Shown here one piece after another: positions 25,732 to 35,314 of a stretch of 64,000 nucleotides of DNA. Made by a program: the position numbers and the translations under genes. Numbering within the stretch: the stretch's first letter is position 1; every line of letters begins with the position of its first letter. The stretch spans positions 124,001 to 188,000 of the forward strand of contig NZ_NKCN01000001.1 of the NCBI RefSeq assembly GCF_002245535.1, written 5' to 3'. This DNA comes from Mycobacterium lehmannii. GTDB lineage: Bacteria > Actinomycetota > Actinomycetes > Mycobacteriales > Mycobacteriaceae. The notes beneath the pieces are model-generated. The model did no database searches and was not told the DNA's origin. It worked only from the letters and a program-made list of their open reading frames with translations.

Positions 25732-26748
25732 TTACAGCAAGCCGGCTTCCGTCATCAGATCGGTGACCTTCTGAGCGTCGAGGTGCGACGGGTCGACGTT
25801 CGGCGCCTGCAGAGTGTCCAACGGAGGCAGGGCGGGGTTCGCGGGCACACCACTGGCGACCGGGTATTCGAACGACGTGCCCTTCTCGAGCACCTCCTGG
25901 CCGGCCTTGCCGGTGATGAACCGGACGAACTGCTGGGCTTGGTCCATTCGGTCGGTCGAGGCGAGCACCCCACCACCGGATAGGCTGACGAAGGCCCCGG
26001 GATCCTCGTTCTTGAAATAGTGAAGCGCGGTATTGCCGCTCATCTCTTTGGTTTTCGCTTGATCGCGGAACCAGTAGTAGTGGTAGATCACTCCGCCGTC
26101 GACCTCGCCGGCGTTGACGGCCTTGAGCGTGGCGATGTTGTCGCTGTAGAGCTTGGCATTGGCCTTCATCGCGGCCAGCCACTGTGCGGTCGCGGGCTCG
26201 CCCTTCAGTTGGAGCAGCGCCGAGACGATCGCCTGGAAGTCGGCCTTGGTCGGCGGGGCTCCCCAGCGGCCCTTCCATTCCGGCTGCTGCAGGTCGAGCA
26301 GTGACTTCGGCAGCTGGTCGGGCTGCAGTCTCGAGGTGTTGTAGACGAAGACGGTGCTGCGCGCGGCGACCCCCGTCCACTTGCCGCTCGGCGGTCGGTA
26401 CTGCGGCGGCACCTGCTCGAGGGTCTCGGGTTCAAGGTCGGCGAACAGGCCGGCGCGCTCGACCGCGGCCATCGCCGGGGAGTTCTCCGTCAGGAAGACA
26501 TCGGCAGGCGATGCTTTCCCTTCGGCCACAAGCTGATTGCCGAGTTCGGTGTCACCGCCCTGGCGGTAGGTCACCTTGATCCCGGTCTCCTCGGTGAAGG
26601 CGTCGATCCATTCCTTGGTCAGCGACTCGTGCTGGGCGTTGTAGATCAGCAGTTCGTCGCTTTCGCCGGAATCCGAGCAAGCCGTGGCGCCGGATGTCAG
26701 CGCGAGGGTTGCCAGGACGGCGGCGATCCGCCTCCACCGTGATCGCAT
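25732..26748 (-). CDS. FbpA-type iron(III)-binding lipoprotein
   Basis: 338 residues. The signal sequence ends in TSGATAC, so Cys24 is the likely lipid anchor; the lipobox is slightly atypical. The mature protein starts with ELLIYNAQHESL, the usual strand of extracellular solute-binding family 1, and has the Tyr-rich VIYHYYWFR near residue 222, like the metal-coordinating tyrosines of ferric-binding proteins. Together with the permease and ATPase it forms a complete importer. An IdeR box 44-62 bp upstream indicates iron repression. Confidence 0.92.
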   Translation of the reverse strand: MRSRWRRIAAVLATLALTSGATACSDSGESDELLIYNAQHESLTKEWIDAFTEETGIKVTYRQGGDTELGNQLVAEGKASPADVFLTENSPAMAAVERAGLFADLEPETLEQVPPQYRPPSGKWTGVAARSTVFVYNTSRLQPDQLPKSLLDLQQPEWKGRWGAPPTKADFQAIVSALLQLKGEPATAQWLAAMKANAKLYSDNIATLKAVNAGEVDGGVIYHYYWFRDQAKTKEMSGNTALHYFKNEDPGAFVSLSGGGVLASTDRMDQAQQFVRFITGKAGQEVLEKGTSFEYPVASGVPANPALPPLDTLQAPNVDPSHLDAQKVTDLMTEAGLL

Positions 26749-26791
26749 ACAGGGGGTCCTTTCGCGGTACGTGCAGGTCAGGCCGCAATCT

Positions 26792-26810
26792 TTAGCTGAG
26801 GTTTACCTAA
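26792..26810. promoter_or_regulatory. IdeR (DtxR) iron box
   Basis: TTAGCTGAGGTTTACCTAA matches the 19-bp mycobacterial iron-box consensus (TTAGGTTAGGCTAACCTAA) at 15 positions. It lies 44 bp upstream of the FbpA-type lipoprotein ATG and 115 bp upstream of the divergent hemophore-related ATG. With iron, IdeR should bind here and repress the transport operon; control of the divergent gene is possible but less certain. Confidence 0.8.
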
Positions 26811-26924
26811 CGAACATACCTTGTCGGCCTCGCCGCCCGCAGTTTGCAGAGCAATTCGGCGGGGTAGTTTGCTTGCAACCAGGGGGCGGTCGGCCTCGCG
26901 ACACAGATACCGGAGGACGAGGCG

Positions 26925-27296
26925 ATGAAGAGGTCAATGCGATCGGCAATGGTATGCGGAGCGGCACTGGTGGCGGCCGGCGCCTTTGGCGCCGTCCCCG
27001 TGGCGAGTGCCGCGCCGTGCACGGCCAGCGGGTTGGCGACGACGGCGAGCGGCGTGCTCAGCCAAGCGGGCGGCTACCTGGAGTCGCACCCGGGTGCCAA
27101 CGAGGTGCTGACCGCTGCGGCGACGCAGCCGCCGGATGCTGCCCGCGCCAGCGTGCGGGCGTACTTCACCGCCCATCCCAACGAGTACCTCGACCTGCGT
27201 GGGATCGCCGCACCGCTGACCGATATGCGCGCGCAGTGCGGGATCGCCGTCAGCCCCGGCCAGTTGGCGATGCTGTTCGAGGCGATGGGCGAATAG
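26925..27296 (+). CDS. Hemophore-related secreted protein
   Basis: 123 residues with a signal peptide (MKRSMRSAMVCGAALVAAG..., cleavage near ASAAPC) and the two-Cys layout of the family (AAPCTASGL and RAQCGIA), with HPGANEVL and FTAHPNEYLDL between them. It is a paralogue of the protein encoded at 17426 and is related to the Rv0203-type haem-binding family. ATG at 26925 follows GGAGGACGAGG. It is divergent from the iron-transport operon and shares the IdeR-box region, which strengthens an iron or haem role. Confidence 0.82.
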   Translation: MKRSMRSAMVCGAALVAAGAFGAVPVASAAPCTASGLATTASGVLSQAGGYLESHPGANEVLTAAATQPPDAARASVRAYFTAHPNEYLDLRGIAAPLTDMRAQCGIAVSPGQLAMLFEAMGE

Positions 27297-28115
27297 TCAC
27301 ATCCGCCCGGACCGGGCCCGGACGAAGTTGTAGACCCCGAAGGCGGCGATGCCGACCGCGGCGAGGATGAGAAGGAACTTGCCGAACGGCGCCTGCCCGA
27401 GTGTCTTGACCGCCGCGTCGAGCCCGGTCGCCTTCGCGGGGTCGGCCTGCAGCGTGGCCACGATCACGAGCACACCCGCGCCCGCGAGGACCAGTCCCTT
27501 GGCGGTGTAGCCCGCGACGCCCACGGCGGTGACGCCGGTGCCGCCCGAAGCCCGCAGATCCTTGAAGAACTTCTTCGCCACGCCCTTGTAGACGTGGTAC
27601 CCGCCGACCACGATCAGGCCCGCCGCGATCGCGATCAACACGGCCTTGCCCCAACCGGATTGCATCATCTGTGCGGACAAGCCGGCGTTCTGTTGTGAAC
27701 TCTGCTGTCCGCTGCCCATGGCGAAGCGGGCCGCCGAGAAGGCGATCGCGAAGTTGACGGCGGCAAGGCCGAGCGATTTCACGCGCTTCCAGGCCGGTGT
27801 GTCATCGCGGAAGCGGCCCGAGCCCTCACCAGGCCTCGGGCCGACGATCGCCTCGGCGACGCGCCACAGCCCGAGTGCCAGCAGTCCGGCGGCGACGACC
27901 CACAGGAGCACTGCGCCGCCCGTCTGTTGCGCCAAGGTCGCCAGCGCTCCCGACTGGTCGGCGTTGCCACCGGATCCCAAGGCGATGCGCAGGATCAGGT
28001 AGCCGACGAGCAGATGCAGCACGCCGCTGATCGCGAAACCGGCACGCGCGGTGTATTCGAACGCATCGCTGTCGGTCGCCCGGTCGGCGACTCCGTGTAA
28101 CGAGTTGTCGGTCAT
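27297..28115 (-). CDS. DUF1206 membrane protein
   Basis: 272 residues with three repeated blocks, each of two hydrophobic helices and a GxxG-rich turn (ARAGFAISGVLHLLVGYLI; LGLAAVNFAIAFSAARF; VAGYTAKGLVLAGAGVLV). This threefold pattern is typical of DUF1206, whose function is unknown. I chose ATG at 28115 (MTDNSLHG); the open frame further upstream crosses the divergent promoter and is Arg-rich shadow sequence. It abuts the convergent hemophore-related gene. Confidence 0.85.
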   Translation of the reverse strand: MTDNSLHGVADRATDSDAFEYTARAGFAISGVLHLLVGYLILRIALGSGGNADQSGALATLAQQTGGAVLLWVVAAGLLALGLWRVAEAIVGPRPGEGSGRFRDDTPAWKRVKSLGLAAVNFAIAFSAARFAMGSGQQSSQQNAGLSAQMMQSGWGKAVLIAIAAGLIVVGGYHVYKGVAKKFFKDLRASGGTGVTAVGVAGYTAKGLVLAGAGVLVIVATLQADPAKATGLDAAVKTLGQAPFGKFLLILAAVGIAAFGVYNFVRARSGRM

Positions 28116-28252
28116 GCCGGCGTGTACCCCCTTTTTGACGTCGGCGAAACGGTGCCGGCTCGATCTGTGGATGAAGCCGGCGTTGGGGATGACGGGGACC
28201 ATCGGCACCGCGGCGCCGCCGATGTGTCGGTGTCCTGCTCGACGGTAAAGCC

Positions 28253-28621
28253 ATGACTTCATGGACCCGCGCCGAGATCGGCGCGCTGGGCGAGCAACTC
28301 GCGGTCGATCACCTGCGGTCGGCGGGGCTTCGGGTGCTCGAGCGCAACTGGCGGTGCCGGTACGGCGAGCTGGACGTGATCGCGGTCGACGATTCGGCCC
28401 GCACCGCGGTCTTCGTGGAAGTGAAAACCCGCACGAGCGACCGGTTCGGCGGCGTCGAAGAGGCGGTGACGCCACAGAAGGTACGGCGGCTACGGCGGCT
28501 CGCCGGGCTGTGGCTGGCCGCCCAGAAGACCGCATGGTCGCAGGTGCGCATCGACGTTGTCGGGGTGAGGATCGGCCGGCGCCGCAGCCCGGAGATCACC
28601 CACATCCAGGGGGTGGGGTAG
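28253..28621 (+). CDS. YraN family (UPF0102) nuclease-like protein
   Basis: 122 residues with the restriction-endonuclease-like core: LGEQLAVDHL, GELDVIAVD and VFVEVKTR supply the Glu, Asp, and ExK residues of the metal site. The family is conserved in bacteria beside ComM/DprA-type genes; the biochemical role is not settled. The stop directly abuts the YifB ATPase ATG. The order yraN - yifB - dprA matches M. tuberculosis Rv2898c - Rv2897c - Rv2896c. Confidence 0.92.
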   Translation: MTSWTRAEIGALGEQLAVDHLRSAGLRVLERNWRCRYGELDVIAVDDSARTAVFVEVKTRTSDRFGGVEEAVTPQKVRRLRRLAGLWLAAQKTAWSQVRIDVVGVRIGRRRSPEITHIQGVG

Positions 28622-30133
28622 ATGTCGCTGGGACGGGCGTATTCGGTCGCGGTGACCGCGCTCGACGGTCAGATCGTCGAGATCGAGTCTCACATCGGTT
28701 CCGGTCTGCCGAGCATCACCTTGGTCGGGCTGCCGGACGCGGCACTTCAAGAGGCGCGCGACCGGGTTCGCGCCGCGATCACGAACTCTCGGTATGACTG
28801 GCCGACGACCAGGCTGACGATGGCGCTCTCACCTGCGACGCTCCCCAAAGTCGGGTCGGTCTACGACCTCGCGTTGGCGATGTCGGTGTTGGCGGCTGCC
28901 GCGAAGAAGCGATGGCCTCGCCTCGAAAAGACCGTGCTGCTGGGCGAATTGGCTCTCGACGGACGGGTCCGTCCCGTCAAGGGCATTCTGCCCGCCGTGT
29001 TGGCCGCCAAGCGGGAAGGCTGGCCGGCGGCCGTCGTCCCCGCCGGGAACCTCGCCGAGGCCAGCCTGGTCGACGGTATCGAGGTGTGGGGGGTGCGCAC
29101 GCTGGGCCAGTTGAAGTCGTGGATGGAAGGCGGACAACGCCTCGAGCCTCGCACCACCTCGGCGTGCTCGCCGCCCGCACCCGTCCCCGACCTCACCGAC
29201 GTGGTCGGCCAGTCCGAGGCGCGGTATGCAGTCGAGGTGGCGGCGGCGGGCGGTCACCACCTCATGCTGACCGGGCCGCCAGGCGTCGGCAAAACGATGC
29301 TGGCTCAACGCCTTCCGGGCTTGCTGCCGTCGCTGTCGGAGAGCGAGGCGCTGGAAGTCACGGCGATCTACTCGGTGGCGGGTCTGCTCTCGGGTGATGC
29401 CCCGCTGATCACCCGGCCACCCTTCGTGGCGCCGCATCACACGTCGAGCGTGGCGGCGATGGTCGGTGGCGGTTCGGGGATGGCGCGGCCCGGTGCCGTC
29501 AGCAGGGCGCACCGTGGCGTGCTGTTCCTCGACGAGTGCGCCGAGATCGGCAGCAACGTGCTCGAGGCGTTGCGTACTCCGCTGGAGGACGGGGAGATCC
29601 GCCTCGCTCGCCGTGACGGCGTCGCGCGCTATCCCGCACGGTTCCAGCTGATCCTTGCCGCCAACCCGTGTCCGTGCGCCCGCCCCGACCCACGGGACTG
29701 CGTGTGCACCGGCCACGAGAAGCGACGCTATCTCGGCAAGCTCTCCGGTCCGCTGCTCGACCGGGTCGATCTTCACGTCCGAATGCACTCGCTACGCGCA
29801 GGCGCGATCGTCGCCAAGGACGGTGAGTCCACCGACGTGGTGCGTGAACGGGTGGCCGCGGCACGGGCAGCGGCTGCCGAGCGGTGGCGGCCACACGGTA
29901 TCGGCACCAACGTCGAGGTCAGCGGTTCATTGCTGCGCCGCAGGTTCCGGCTGTCCCCGGCGGTGATGAAACCGTTCGAGGCTGCGCTGAATCGCGGCAC
30001 ACTCAGCGTCCGGGGCATGGATCGCACGTTGCGGGTCGCATGGACGCTGAGTGACCTGGCGGGCCGGACATCGCCGACCCTCGAGGACGTCACCACCGCG
30101 TTGAGCTTCCGGCCGGCCGGAGGTCTGCCGTGA
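28622..30133 (+). CDS. YifB/ComM-type Mg-chelatase-like AAA+ ATPase
   Basis: 503 residues. An N-terminal Lon-protease-like fold domain (GLPSITLVGLPDAALQEARDRVRAAI) precedes the AAA+ core with Walker A GPPGVGKT, Walker B VLFLDE and the Cys cluster NPCPCARPDPRDCVCT. ComM is a helicase that helps branch migration during natural transformation in Gram-negative bacteria; the mycobacterial role is unknown. It abuts yraN and overlaps dprA by 4 nt (GTGA). Confidence 0.93.
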   Translation: MSLGRAYSVAVTALDGQIVEIESHIGSGLPSITLVGLPDAALQEARDRVRAAITNSRYDWPTTRLTMALSPATLPKVGSVYDLALAMSVLAAAAKKRWPRLEKTVLLGELALDGRVRPVKGILPAVLAAKREGWPAAVVPAGNLAEASLVDGIEVWGVRTLGQLKSWMEGGQRLEPRTTSACSPPAPVPDLTDVVGQSEARYAVEVAAAGGHHLMLTGPPGVGKTMLAQRLPGLLPSLSESEALEVTAIYSVAGLLSGDAPLITRPPFVAPHHTSSVAAMVGGGSGMARPGAVSRAHRGVLFLDECAEIGSNVLEALRTPLEDGEIRLARRDGVARYPARFQLILAANPCPCARPDPRDCVCTGHEKRRYLGKLSGPLLDRVDLHVRMHSLRAGAIVAKDGESTDVVRERVAAARAAAAERWRPHGIGTNVEVSGSLLRRRFRLSPAVMKPFEAALNRGTLSVRGMDRTLRVAWTLSDLAGRTSPTLEDVTTALSFRPAGGLP

Positions 30134-31254
30134 CCACCACCGAAGCCTGGGCGTATCTGTCGCGGGTCGTCGAACCCCCGTGTCCCGCGCTCGCGGCGCT
30201 GGTGGCGCGGGTGGGTGCGGTGGAAGCCGCGGAGCGGGTGCGGCGCGGCTCGGCAGGCGAAGAAGTCAACCGGCACGCCGAGGCCCGTCGTGACATCGAC
30301 TGCGCTGCCCACGATTTGGCGGTGTTGGCGCGCCGCGGCGGCCGGCTGATCACCAGCGACGACGATGAGTGGCCGCTACTGTCGTTCGCAGCGTTCGGAG
30401 GCGGCGCTCCGGGCCGGTTGCAGTCGCAGGCGCATGCCCCGATGGTGCTGTGGGCGATCGGGCCCGCGGCTCTCGACGAGGTCGCCTTCCGGTCCGCCGC
30501 AGTCGTCGGGACCAGGGCCGCGACGACGTACGGCGAATTCGTCGCCGGGGACATCGCGACCGGGCTGGCGGAGCGCGACGTCGCGGTGGTGTCCGGTGGC
30601 GCGTTCGGTATCGACGGTGCAGCCCACCGCGCGACGCTTGCTGTGGAAGGGGTGACCGTCGCGGTGCTCGCCGGTGGCATCGACGTCCCGTATCCGGCCG
30701 GGCATTCCGCGCTGCTGCAGCGCATCGCCGAACACGGGTTGCTTCTCAGCGAATATCCGCCCGGCGTGCGACCCGCGCGCCACCGGTTCTTGACTCGTAA
30801 TCGGTTGGTGGCCGCGCTGGCCGGGGCGACGGTCGTGGTCGAGGCGGGCGCGCGAAGCGGTGCGGCCAACACCGCGGCTTGGGCACGGACGCTCGGTCGA
30901 TCGGTGTGTGCGGTGCCAGGGCCGGTGACGTCATCGGCGTCGGTCGGGTGCCATGCGCTGCTACGGAGCGGAGGAGCGCAGATCGTCACGCGTGCGGCAG
31001 ACGTCGTCGAACTGGTCGGCAGGATGGGTGAACTGGCACCCGAGGAGCAACGTCCGGCCTCACCGCTCGACGAGCTCGGCGACATCGAGAAGCGGGTCTA
31101 CGACGCGCTTCCGCGCCGGGGTGGCCGCACCGCCGAGGAGGTCGCGGTCGCATCCGGTCTGCCGGCGCGTCAGGTGCTGGGTCCACTGGTGAACCTGGAG
31201 TTGTCCGGCCTGGTGGTCGGGCGAGACGGGAGGTGGAAGCTGGCGGCCGGGTGA
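30130..31254 (+). CDS. dprA: DNA-processing protein DprA
   Basis: 374 residues with the extended Rossmann fold of DprA/Smf: GTRAATTYG, VSGGAFGIDGAAHRATL, VLAGGIDVPYPAGH, LSEYPPG and RFLTRNR. A C-terminal winged-helix-like part follows (EKRVYDALPRRGGRTAEEV). DprA loads RecA on incoming single-stranded DNA. GTG at 30130 overlaps the YifB stop. The ortholog in M. tuberculosis would be Rv2896c by gene order. Confidence 0.93.
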   Translation: MTTTEAWAYLSRVVEPPCPALAALVARVGAVEAAERVRRGSAGEEVNRHAEARRDIDCAAHDLAVLARRGGRLITSDDDEWPLLSFAAFGGGAPGRLQSQAHAPMVLWAIGPAALDEVAFRSAAVVGTRAATTYGEFVAGDIATGLAERDVAVVSGGAFGIDGAAHRATLAVEGVTVAVLAGGIDVPYPAGHSALLQRIAEHGLLLSEYPPGVRPARHRFLTRNRLVAALAGATVVVEAGARSGAANTAAWARTLGRSVCAVPGPVTSSASVGCHALLRSGGAQIVTRAADVVELVGRMGELAPEEQRPASPLDELGDIEKRVYDALPRRGGRTAEEVAVASGLPARQVLGPLVNLELSGLVVGRDGRWKLAAG

Positions 31255-31386
31255 CCCGGTTGTCGGCAAGGCCGCTGGTCGTACGAGGTAGAACCCTGAC
31301 CGACGGCGTCCGCTCGTATAGTCGGTGAGGCCGGCTCGGAACCAGTGTGGTCGACCAGGCCGGCTGAGTTTTGGGAGGGATTCTTC

Positions 31387-32235
31387 GTGGCAGCGCGACC
31401 GATACACACCTTCGAAGTGGTGCGTACCGAGCAATTGACACCGCACATGATCCGGCTGGTTCTCGGCGGATCGGGATTCGACACGTTCACCCCGAACGAG
31501 TTCACCGATGCCTACGTCAAGGTCGTGATCGTCGATCCCGGCATCGATGTCGCGCAGTTGCCGCGGCCGCTGACACTTGACTCGTTCTCGTCGCTGCCGC
31601 CGGAGCGGCGGCCCACCGTGCGCACCTACACGGTGCGCAGCGTCGACCCCGAGCGCCGCGAGATCTGCATCGACTTCGTGGTGCACGGTGACCACGGCGT
31701 CGCCGGGCCCTGGGCGGCCGCCGCGACCCCCGGCCAGCCCGCCTACCTGATGGGTCCCAGCGGCGCTTATGCGCCCGACCCCGCGGCGGACTGGCATCTG
31801 ATGGCGGGCGACGAAGCGGCGGTGCCCGCGATCAGCGCCGCGCTGGAAGCGCTGCCGGACAACGCGATCGGGCGAGTCTTCATCGAGGTGGCCGGACCCG
31901 ATGACGAGGTTCCGTTGAAGAAGCCCGACGGTGTGGAGGTGCGGTGGATCTATCGGGGCGGGCGTGCCGACCTGGTGCCCGAGGATCAGGCCGGTGACCA
32001 CGCTCCGCTGATCGCCGCGGTCAAACAGACCCCGTGGCTGCCGGGACAGGTGCAGGTATTCATCCACGGCGAGGCCCAGGCCGTCATGCACAACCTGCGG
32101 CCCTACATCCGCAAGGAGCGCGGCGTGGAGGCCAAGTGGGCGTCGTCGATCTCCGGATACTGGCGTCGCGGCCGCACCGAGGAGACCTTCCGCCAATGGA
32201 AGGCCGAGCTGGCCAAGGCCGAATCCGCTACCTGA
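31387..32235 (+). CDS. viuB: Siderophore-interacting (ViuB-like) flavoprotein
   Basis: 282 residues with the SIP fold: the FAD-binding RTYTVRSVD in the barrel domain and a nucleotide-binding half with HLMAGDEAAVPAISAALE and HGEAQAVMHNLRPYIRKERG. Family members reduce ferric siderophores in the cytoplasm. I prefer GTG at 31387, preceded by GGGAGGGA, over a frame start at 31345. By position it corresponds to Rv2895c, annotated viuB. No iron box is visible in its 132-bp upstream gap. Confidence 0.9.
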   Translation: MAARPIHTFEVVRTEQLTPHMIRLVLGGSGFDTFTPNEFTDAYVKVVIVDPGIDVAQLPRPLTLDSFSSLPPERRPTVRTYTVRSVDPERREICIDFVVHGDHGVAGPWAAAATPGQPAYLMGPSGAYAPDPAADWHLMAGDEAAVPAISAALEALPDNAIGRVFIEVAGPDDEVPLKKPDGVEVRWIYRGGRADLVPEDQAGDHAPLIAAVKQTPWLPGQVQVFIHGEAQAVMHNLRPYIRKERGVEAKWASSISGYWRRGRTEETFRQWKAELAKAESAT

Positions 32236-32259
32236 CCGGCGGCCTGGCACTCTTGCCGC

Positions 32260-33420
32260 ATGACGTTCGGTAACTACCAGTTCGAGATCTACCTACAGGG
32301 CCTCTCCGGCATCGTGCCGAAGCTGCCGATGACGTTCGCGCAGTGGGAGGCCAAGGCGGAAGCGGCCATGCCGCCGTCGGTGTACTCCTACGTCGCAGGC
32401 GGCGCGGGGGATGAGCGGACCCAACAGCTCAACCGAACCGCGTTCGACAACTGGGGTCTGATGCCGCGGATGTTCCGCGCCACCCGCGAACGCGACCTCT
32501 CGGTCGACCTGTTCGGCATGACGTTGCCCTCGCCGGTGTTCATGGCGCCGATCGGCGTGATCGGCATCTGCGCGCAGGACGGGCACGGCGACCTCGCCAC
32601 GGCCCGTGCCGCAGCGCGCACCGGTGTGCCGATGGTCGTGTCGACCCTCACCGAAGACCCGCTCGAGGACATCGCCGCTGAATTCGGCGATACGCCAGGC
32701 TTTTTCCAGCTGTACACGCCGACCGACCGGGAGTTGGCCGCCAGCCTCGTCCACCGCGCCGAGGCTGCCGGATACAGGGGGATCATCGTCACCCTGGACA
32801 CCTGGGTGCCGGGATGGCGGCCGCGGGACCTGTCGACGTCGAACTTCCCGCAGCTGCGCGGAAGCTGCCTGGCCAACTACACCAGCGACCCGGTGTTCCG
32901 CGCCGCACTGCCGCAGCCGCCCGAGGAAAACCCGCAGGCCACCGTCATGCACTGGGTGGGTCTCTTCGGCAACCCGCTGACGTGGGACGACCTGCCGTGG
33001 CTGCGTTCGCTGACCGACCTACCGCTCATCGTCAAGGGCATCTGTCATCCCGACGACGCGCGGCGCGCCAAGGACGGCGGCGTCGACGCGATCTACTGCT
33101 CCAACCACGGCGGACGACAGGCCAACGGCGGGCTGGCGGCCATCGACTGCCTGCCCGGGGTCGTGAAGGCGGCCGACGGGCTGCCGGTGCTGTTCGACTC
33201 GGGCATCCGCAGCGGCGCCGACATCGTCAAAGCGCTCGCACTGGGCGCCACCGCGGTGGGGATCGGACGGCCCTATGCGTACGGACTTGCGCTCGGCGGC
33301 GAGGACGGCGTCGTGCACGTGCTGCGATCGCTGCTTGCCGAGGCCGATCTGACGATGGCCGTCGACGGCTATCCCACCCTCGCCGATCTCACTCCGGACA
33401 CGCTGCGGCGCGTCACCTGA
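32260..33420 (+). CDS. Lactate 2-monooxygenase-like FMN alpha-hydroxy-acid oxidase
   Basis: 386 residues, closely similar in my recall to M. smegmatis lactate 2-monooxygenase: [47 protein letters not shown], and the catalytic His in SNHGGRQ. The active-site loop has APIGVIG, with the Gly that distinguishes the monooxygenase from lactate oxidase (Ala there). The expected reaction is lactate plus O2 to acetate, CO2 and water, although another 2-hydroxy acid is possible. It sits between viuB and xerC, where M. tuberculosis has no gene. Confidence 0.88.
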   Translation: MTFGNYQFEIYLQGLSGIVPKLPMTFAQWEAKAEAAMPPSVYSYVAGGAGDERTQQLNRTAFDNWGLMPRMFRATRERDLSVDLFGMTLPSPVFMAPIGVIGICAQDGHGDLATARAAARTGVPMVVSTLTEDPLEDIAAEFGDTPGFFQLYTPTDRELAASLVHRAEAAGYRGIIVTLDTWVPGWRPRDLSTSNFPQLRGSCLANYTSDPVFRAALPQPPEENPQATVMHWVGLFGNPLTWDDLPWLRSLTDLPLIVKGICHPDDARRAKDGGVDAIYCSNHGGRQANGGLAAIDCLPGVVKAADGLPVLFDSGIRSGADIVKALALGATAVGIGRPYAYGLALGGEDGVVHVLRSLLAEADLTMAVDGYPTLADLTPDTLRRVT

Positions 33421-33453
33421 GCGTTGCCGAGGGACTCTGCGACGGTTGGTGTC

Positions 33454-34356
33454 GTGGAAGGCGTCCTCGAGGAGTTCGACGAGTACCTCGCGCTGGAGCG
33501 AGGCCGCTCCGAGCACACCCGTCGCGCGTATCTCGGCGACCTTCGGTCGCTGTTCGGGTTCATGGCCGAGCGCGGACACGACGTCGGGCTGAACGCGCTG
33601 AGTCTGCCGGTGCTGCGGTCGTGGCTGGCCGCGCAAGCCGCCGCCGGCGCCGCCCGCACGACGCTGGCCCGGCGCACATCGGCTGTCAAGATGTTCACCG
33701 CGTGGGCGGTGCGGCGCGGCCTGATCGACACCGATCCCGCGGCCCGGCTGCAGGTACCGAAGGCCCGGCGTGAGCTGCCCGCGGTGTTGCGTGAGGACCA
33801 GGCGCTCGACGCCATGGCGGCCGCGAAATCGGGTGCCGAACAGGGCGATCCGATGGCGCTGCGTGACCGATTGATCGTGGAGTTGTTGTACGCCACCGGA
33901 ATTCGCGTCAGCGAGCTGTGCGGGCTCGACATCGACGACGTCGACACGCCGCGGCGGCTGCTGCGGGTTCTCGGTAAGGGCAACAAACAACGGACGGTGC
34001 CATTCGGTGCGCCCGCGCAGGAGGCGTTGACGGCGTGGCTCGATCGCGGCAGGCCGACGTTGGCGACCGCTGACTCGGGTCCGGCGCTGCTGCTGGGGGC
34101 GCGTGGTCGTCGGCTCGACCCGCGCCAGGCGCGCACCGTCGTGCACCAGACCGTCGCGGCGGTCGACGGCGCACCCGACATCGGGCCGCACGGGTTACGG
34201 CACAGCGCCGCAACGCATCTGCTGGAGGGCGGCGCCGACTTGCGTATCGTGCAGGAGCTGCTCGGCCATTCCACGCTGGCCACCACGCAGCTATACACCC
34301 ATGTCACGGTCGCGCGGTTGCGCGCGGTCCACGACCAGGCCCACCCCCGCGCGTGA
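33454..34356 (+). CDS. xerC: Tyrosine recombinase XerC
   Basis: 300 residues. The SAM-like N-terminal domain starts [26 protein letters not shown]. Catalytic residues are Arg151 (GIRVSEL), His246 and Arg249 ([12 protein letters not shown]), His272 ([10 protein letters not shown]) and Tyr281 (QLYTH). It resolves chromosome dimers at dif with XerD. I chose GTG at 33454, which gives the usual length; a TTG at 33424 would add ten unrelated residues. Corresponds to Rv2894c by order. Confidence 0.94.
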   Translation: MEGVLEEFDEYLALERGRSEHTRRAYLGDLRSLFGFMAERGHDVGLNALSLPVLRSWLAAQAAAGAARTTLARRTSAVKMFTAWAVRRGLIDTDPAARLQVPKARRELPAVLREDQALDAMAAAKSGAEQGDPMALRDRLIVELLYATGIRVSELCGLDIDDVDTPRRLLRVLGKGNKQRTVPFGAPAQEALTAWLDRGRPTLATADSGPALLLGARGRRLDPRQARTVVHQTVAAVDGAPDIGPHGLRHSAATHLLEGGADLRIVQELLGHSTLATTQLYTHVTVARLRAVHDQAHPRA

Positions 34357-34426
34357 CTACGGTGATTTCGGTGTAGCCGGTCGCGGTGAGCGCAACCGCG
34401 GGCACCGAAATCGCAAAGGAGGACAC

Positions 34427-35314
34427 GTGGTGAGGTCGACGGTCCGGCTGTCGTGGGGGCCGGTCAGCTACCTCGAGTGGGCACCCGAGCGCCTTGACGC
34501 CGCGCCGACGGTCGTGTTGCTGCACGGGGGAGGAGTGGACAGCGCGTCGCTGTCCTGGGGTGGTGTCGGGCCGCGGCTCGCAGCCGGCGGTTACCGCGTG
34601 CTCGCGCCCGATCATCCGGGCTACGGCGACAGTCCGCCGGCGCCGTGGCCCTCGACCCAGGATCGGTTGGTTGGCTACGTCGGCGAGTTCGTCGACGCGC
34701 TTGCCCTGGACGGCTACGCGGTCGGTGGTTTGTCGCTCGGTGGTGGGATGACGATCGGCCACGTGTTGGACCGGCCCGAAAAGGTCACGGGGGCAATGCT
34801 GTTGGCCAGCTACGGGTTCATGCCCCGGCTGTCTGGAGGGCCACTGTCGGGTGTCCGGCAGGCGGTGACCTGGGCCATGGTGCGCACCGGCCTGCTGCGA
34901 GCGGTGAGCCGGTGGTCGGGGCGAAGCAGGCGCGCCATGGCGTGGGTCCTGCCGGCGTTGATCGGCGACCCCGCTGCGCGAACTCCGGAACTGGTCGACG
35001 AGATTCTGTCGGCGGCCCGGGCGGATCACGCATTCGAGGCGTTCGGTCAGTGGCAACGCGATCAGGTCCGGTGGAATCGTCTCGCCAGCGACTACCGCGA
35101 CCGGCTCGCGACGTTTCCGCGCCCGGCGCTGATCGTTCACGGAGACAAGGACAGCAGTGTGCCGGTGGCGGCGGCGCGGGCGGCCGCCGAACTGATCCCA
35201 GCGGCGCGCCTCGAAGTGGTTGCGGGCGCGGCACATTGGGTGCAGCGGGACCGTCCCGACGTCGTGGTGTCCGCGATGCTGCAGTTCCTTGACACGCTCA
35301 GCGCAGCAGCTTGA
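34427..35314 (+). CDS. Alpha/beta hydrolase
   Basis: 295 residues. VVLLHGGG forms the oxyanion loop, GGLSLGGG has the nucleophile Ser, and the acid and base are in VHGDKDSSVP and GAAHWVQRD. The cap domain is Arg-rich and helical. GTG at 34427 follows AAAGGAGG. It is the kind of esterase, epoxide hydrolase or C-C hydrolase fold member for which substrate cannot be inferred. It overlaps the convergent LLM gene by 17 bp. Confidence 0.87.
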   Translation: MVRSTVRLSWGPVSYLEWAPERLDAAPTVVLLHGGGVDSASLSWGGVGPRLAAGGYRVLAPDHPGYGDSPPAPWPSTQDRLVGYVGEFVDALALDGYAVGGLSLGGGMTIGHVLDRPEKVTGAMLLASYGFMPRLSGGPLSGVRQAVTWAMVRTGLLRAVSRWSGRSRRAMAWVLPALIGDPAARTPELVDEILSAARADHAFEAFGQWQRDQVRWNRLASDYRDRLATFPRPALIVHGDKDSSVPVAAARAAAELIPAARLEVVAGAAHWVQRDRPDVVVSAMLQFLDTLSAAA

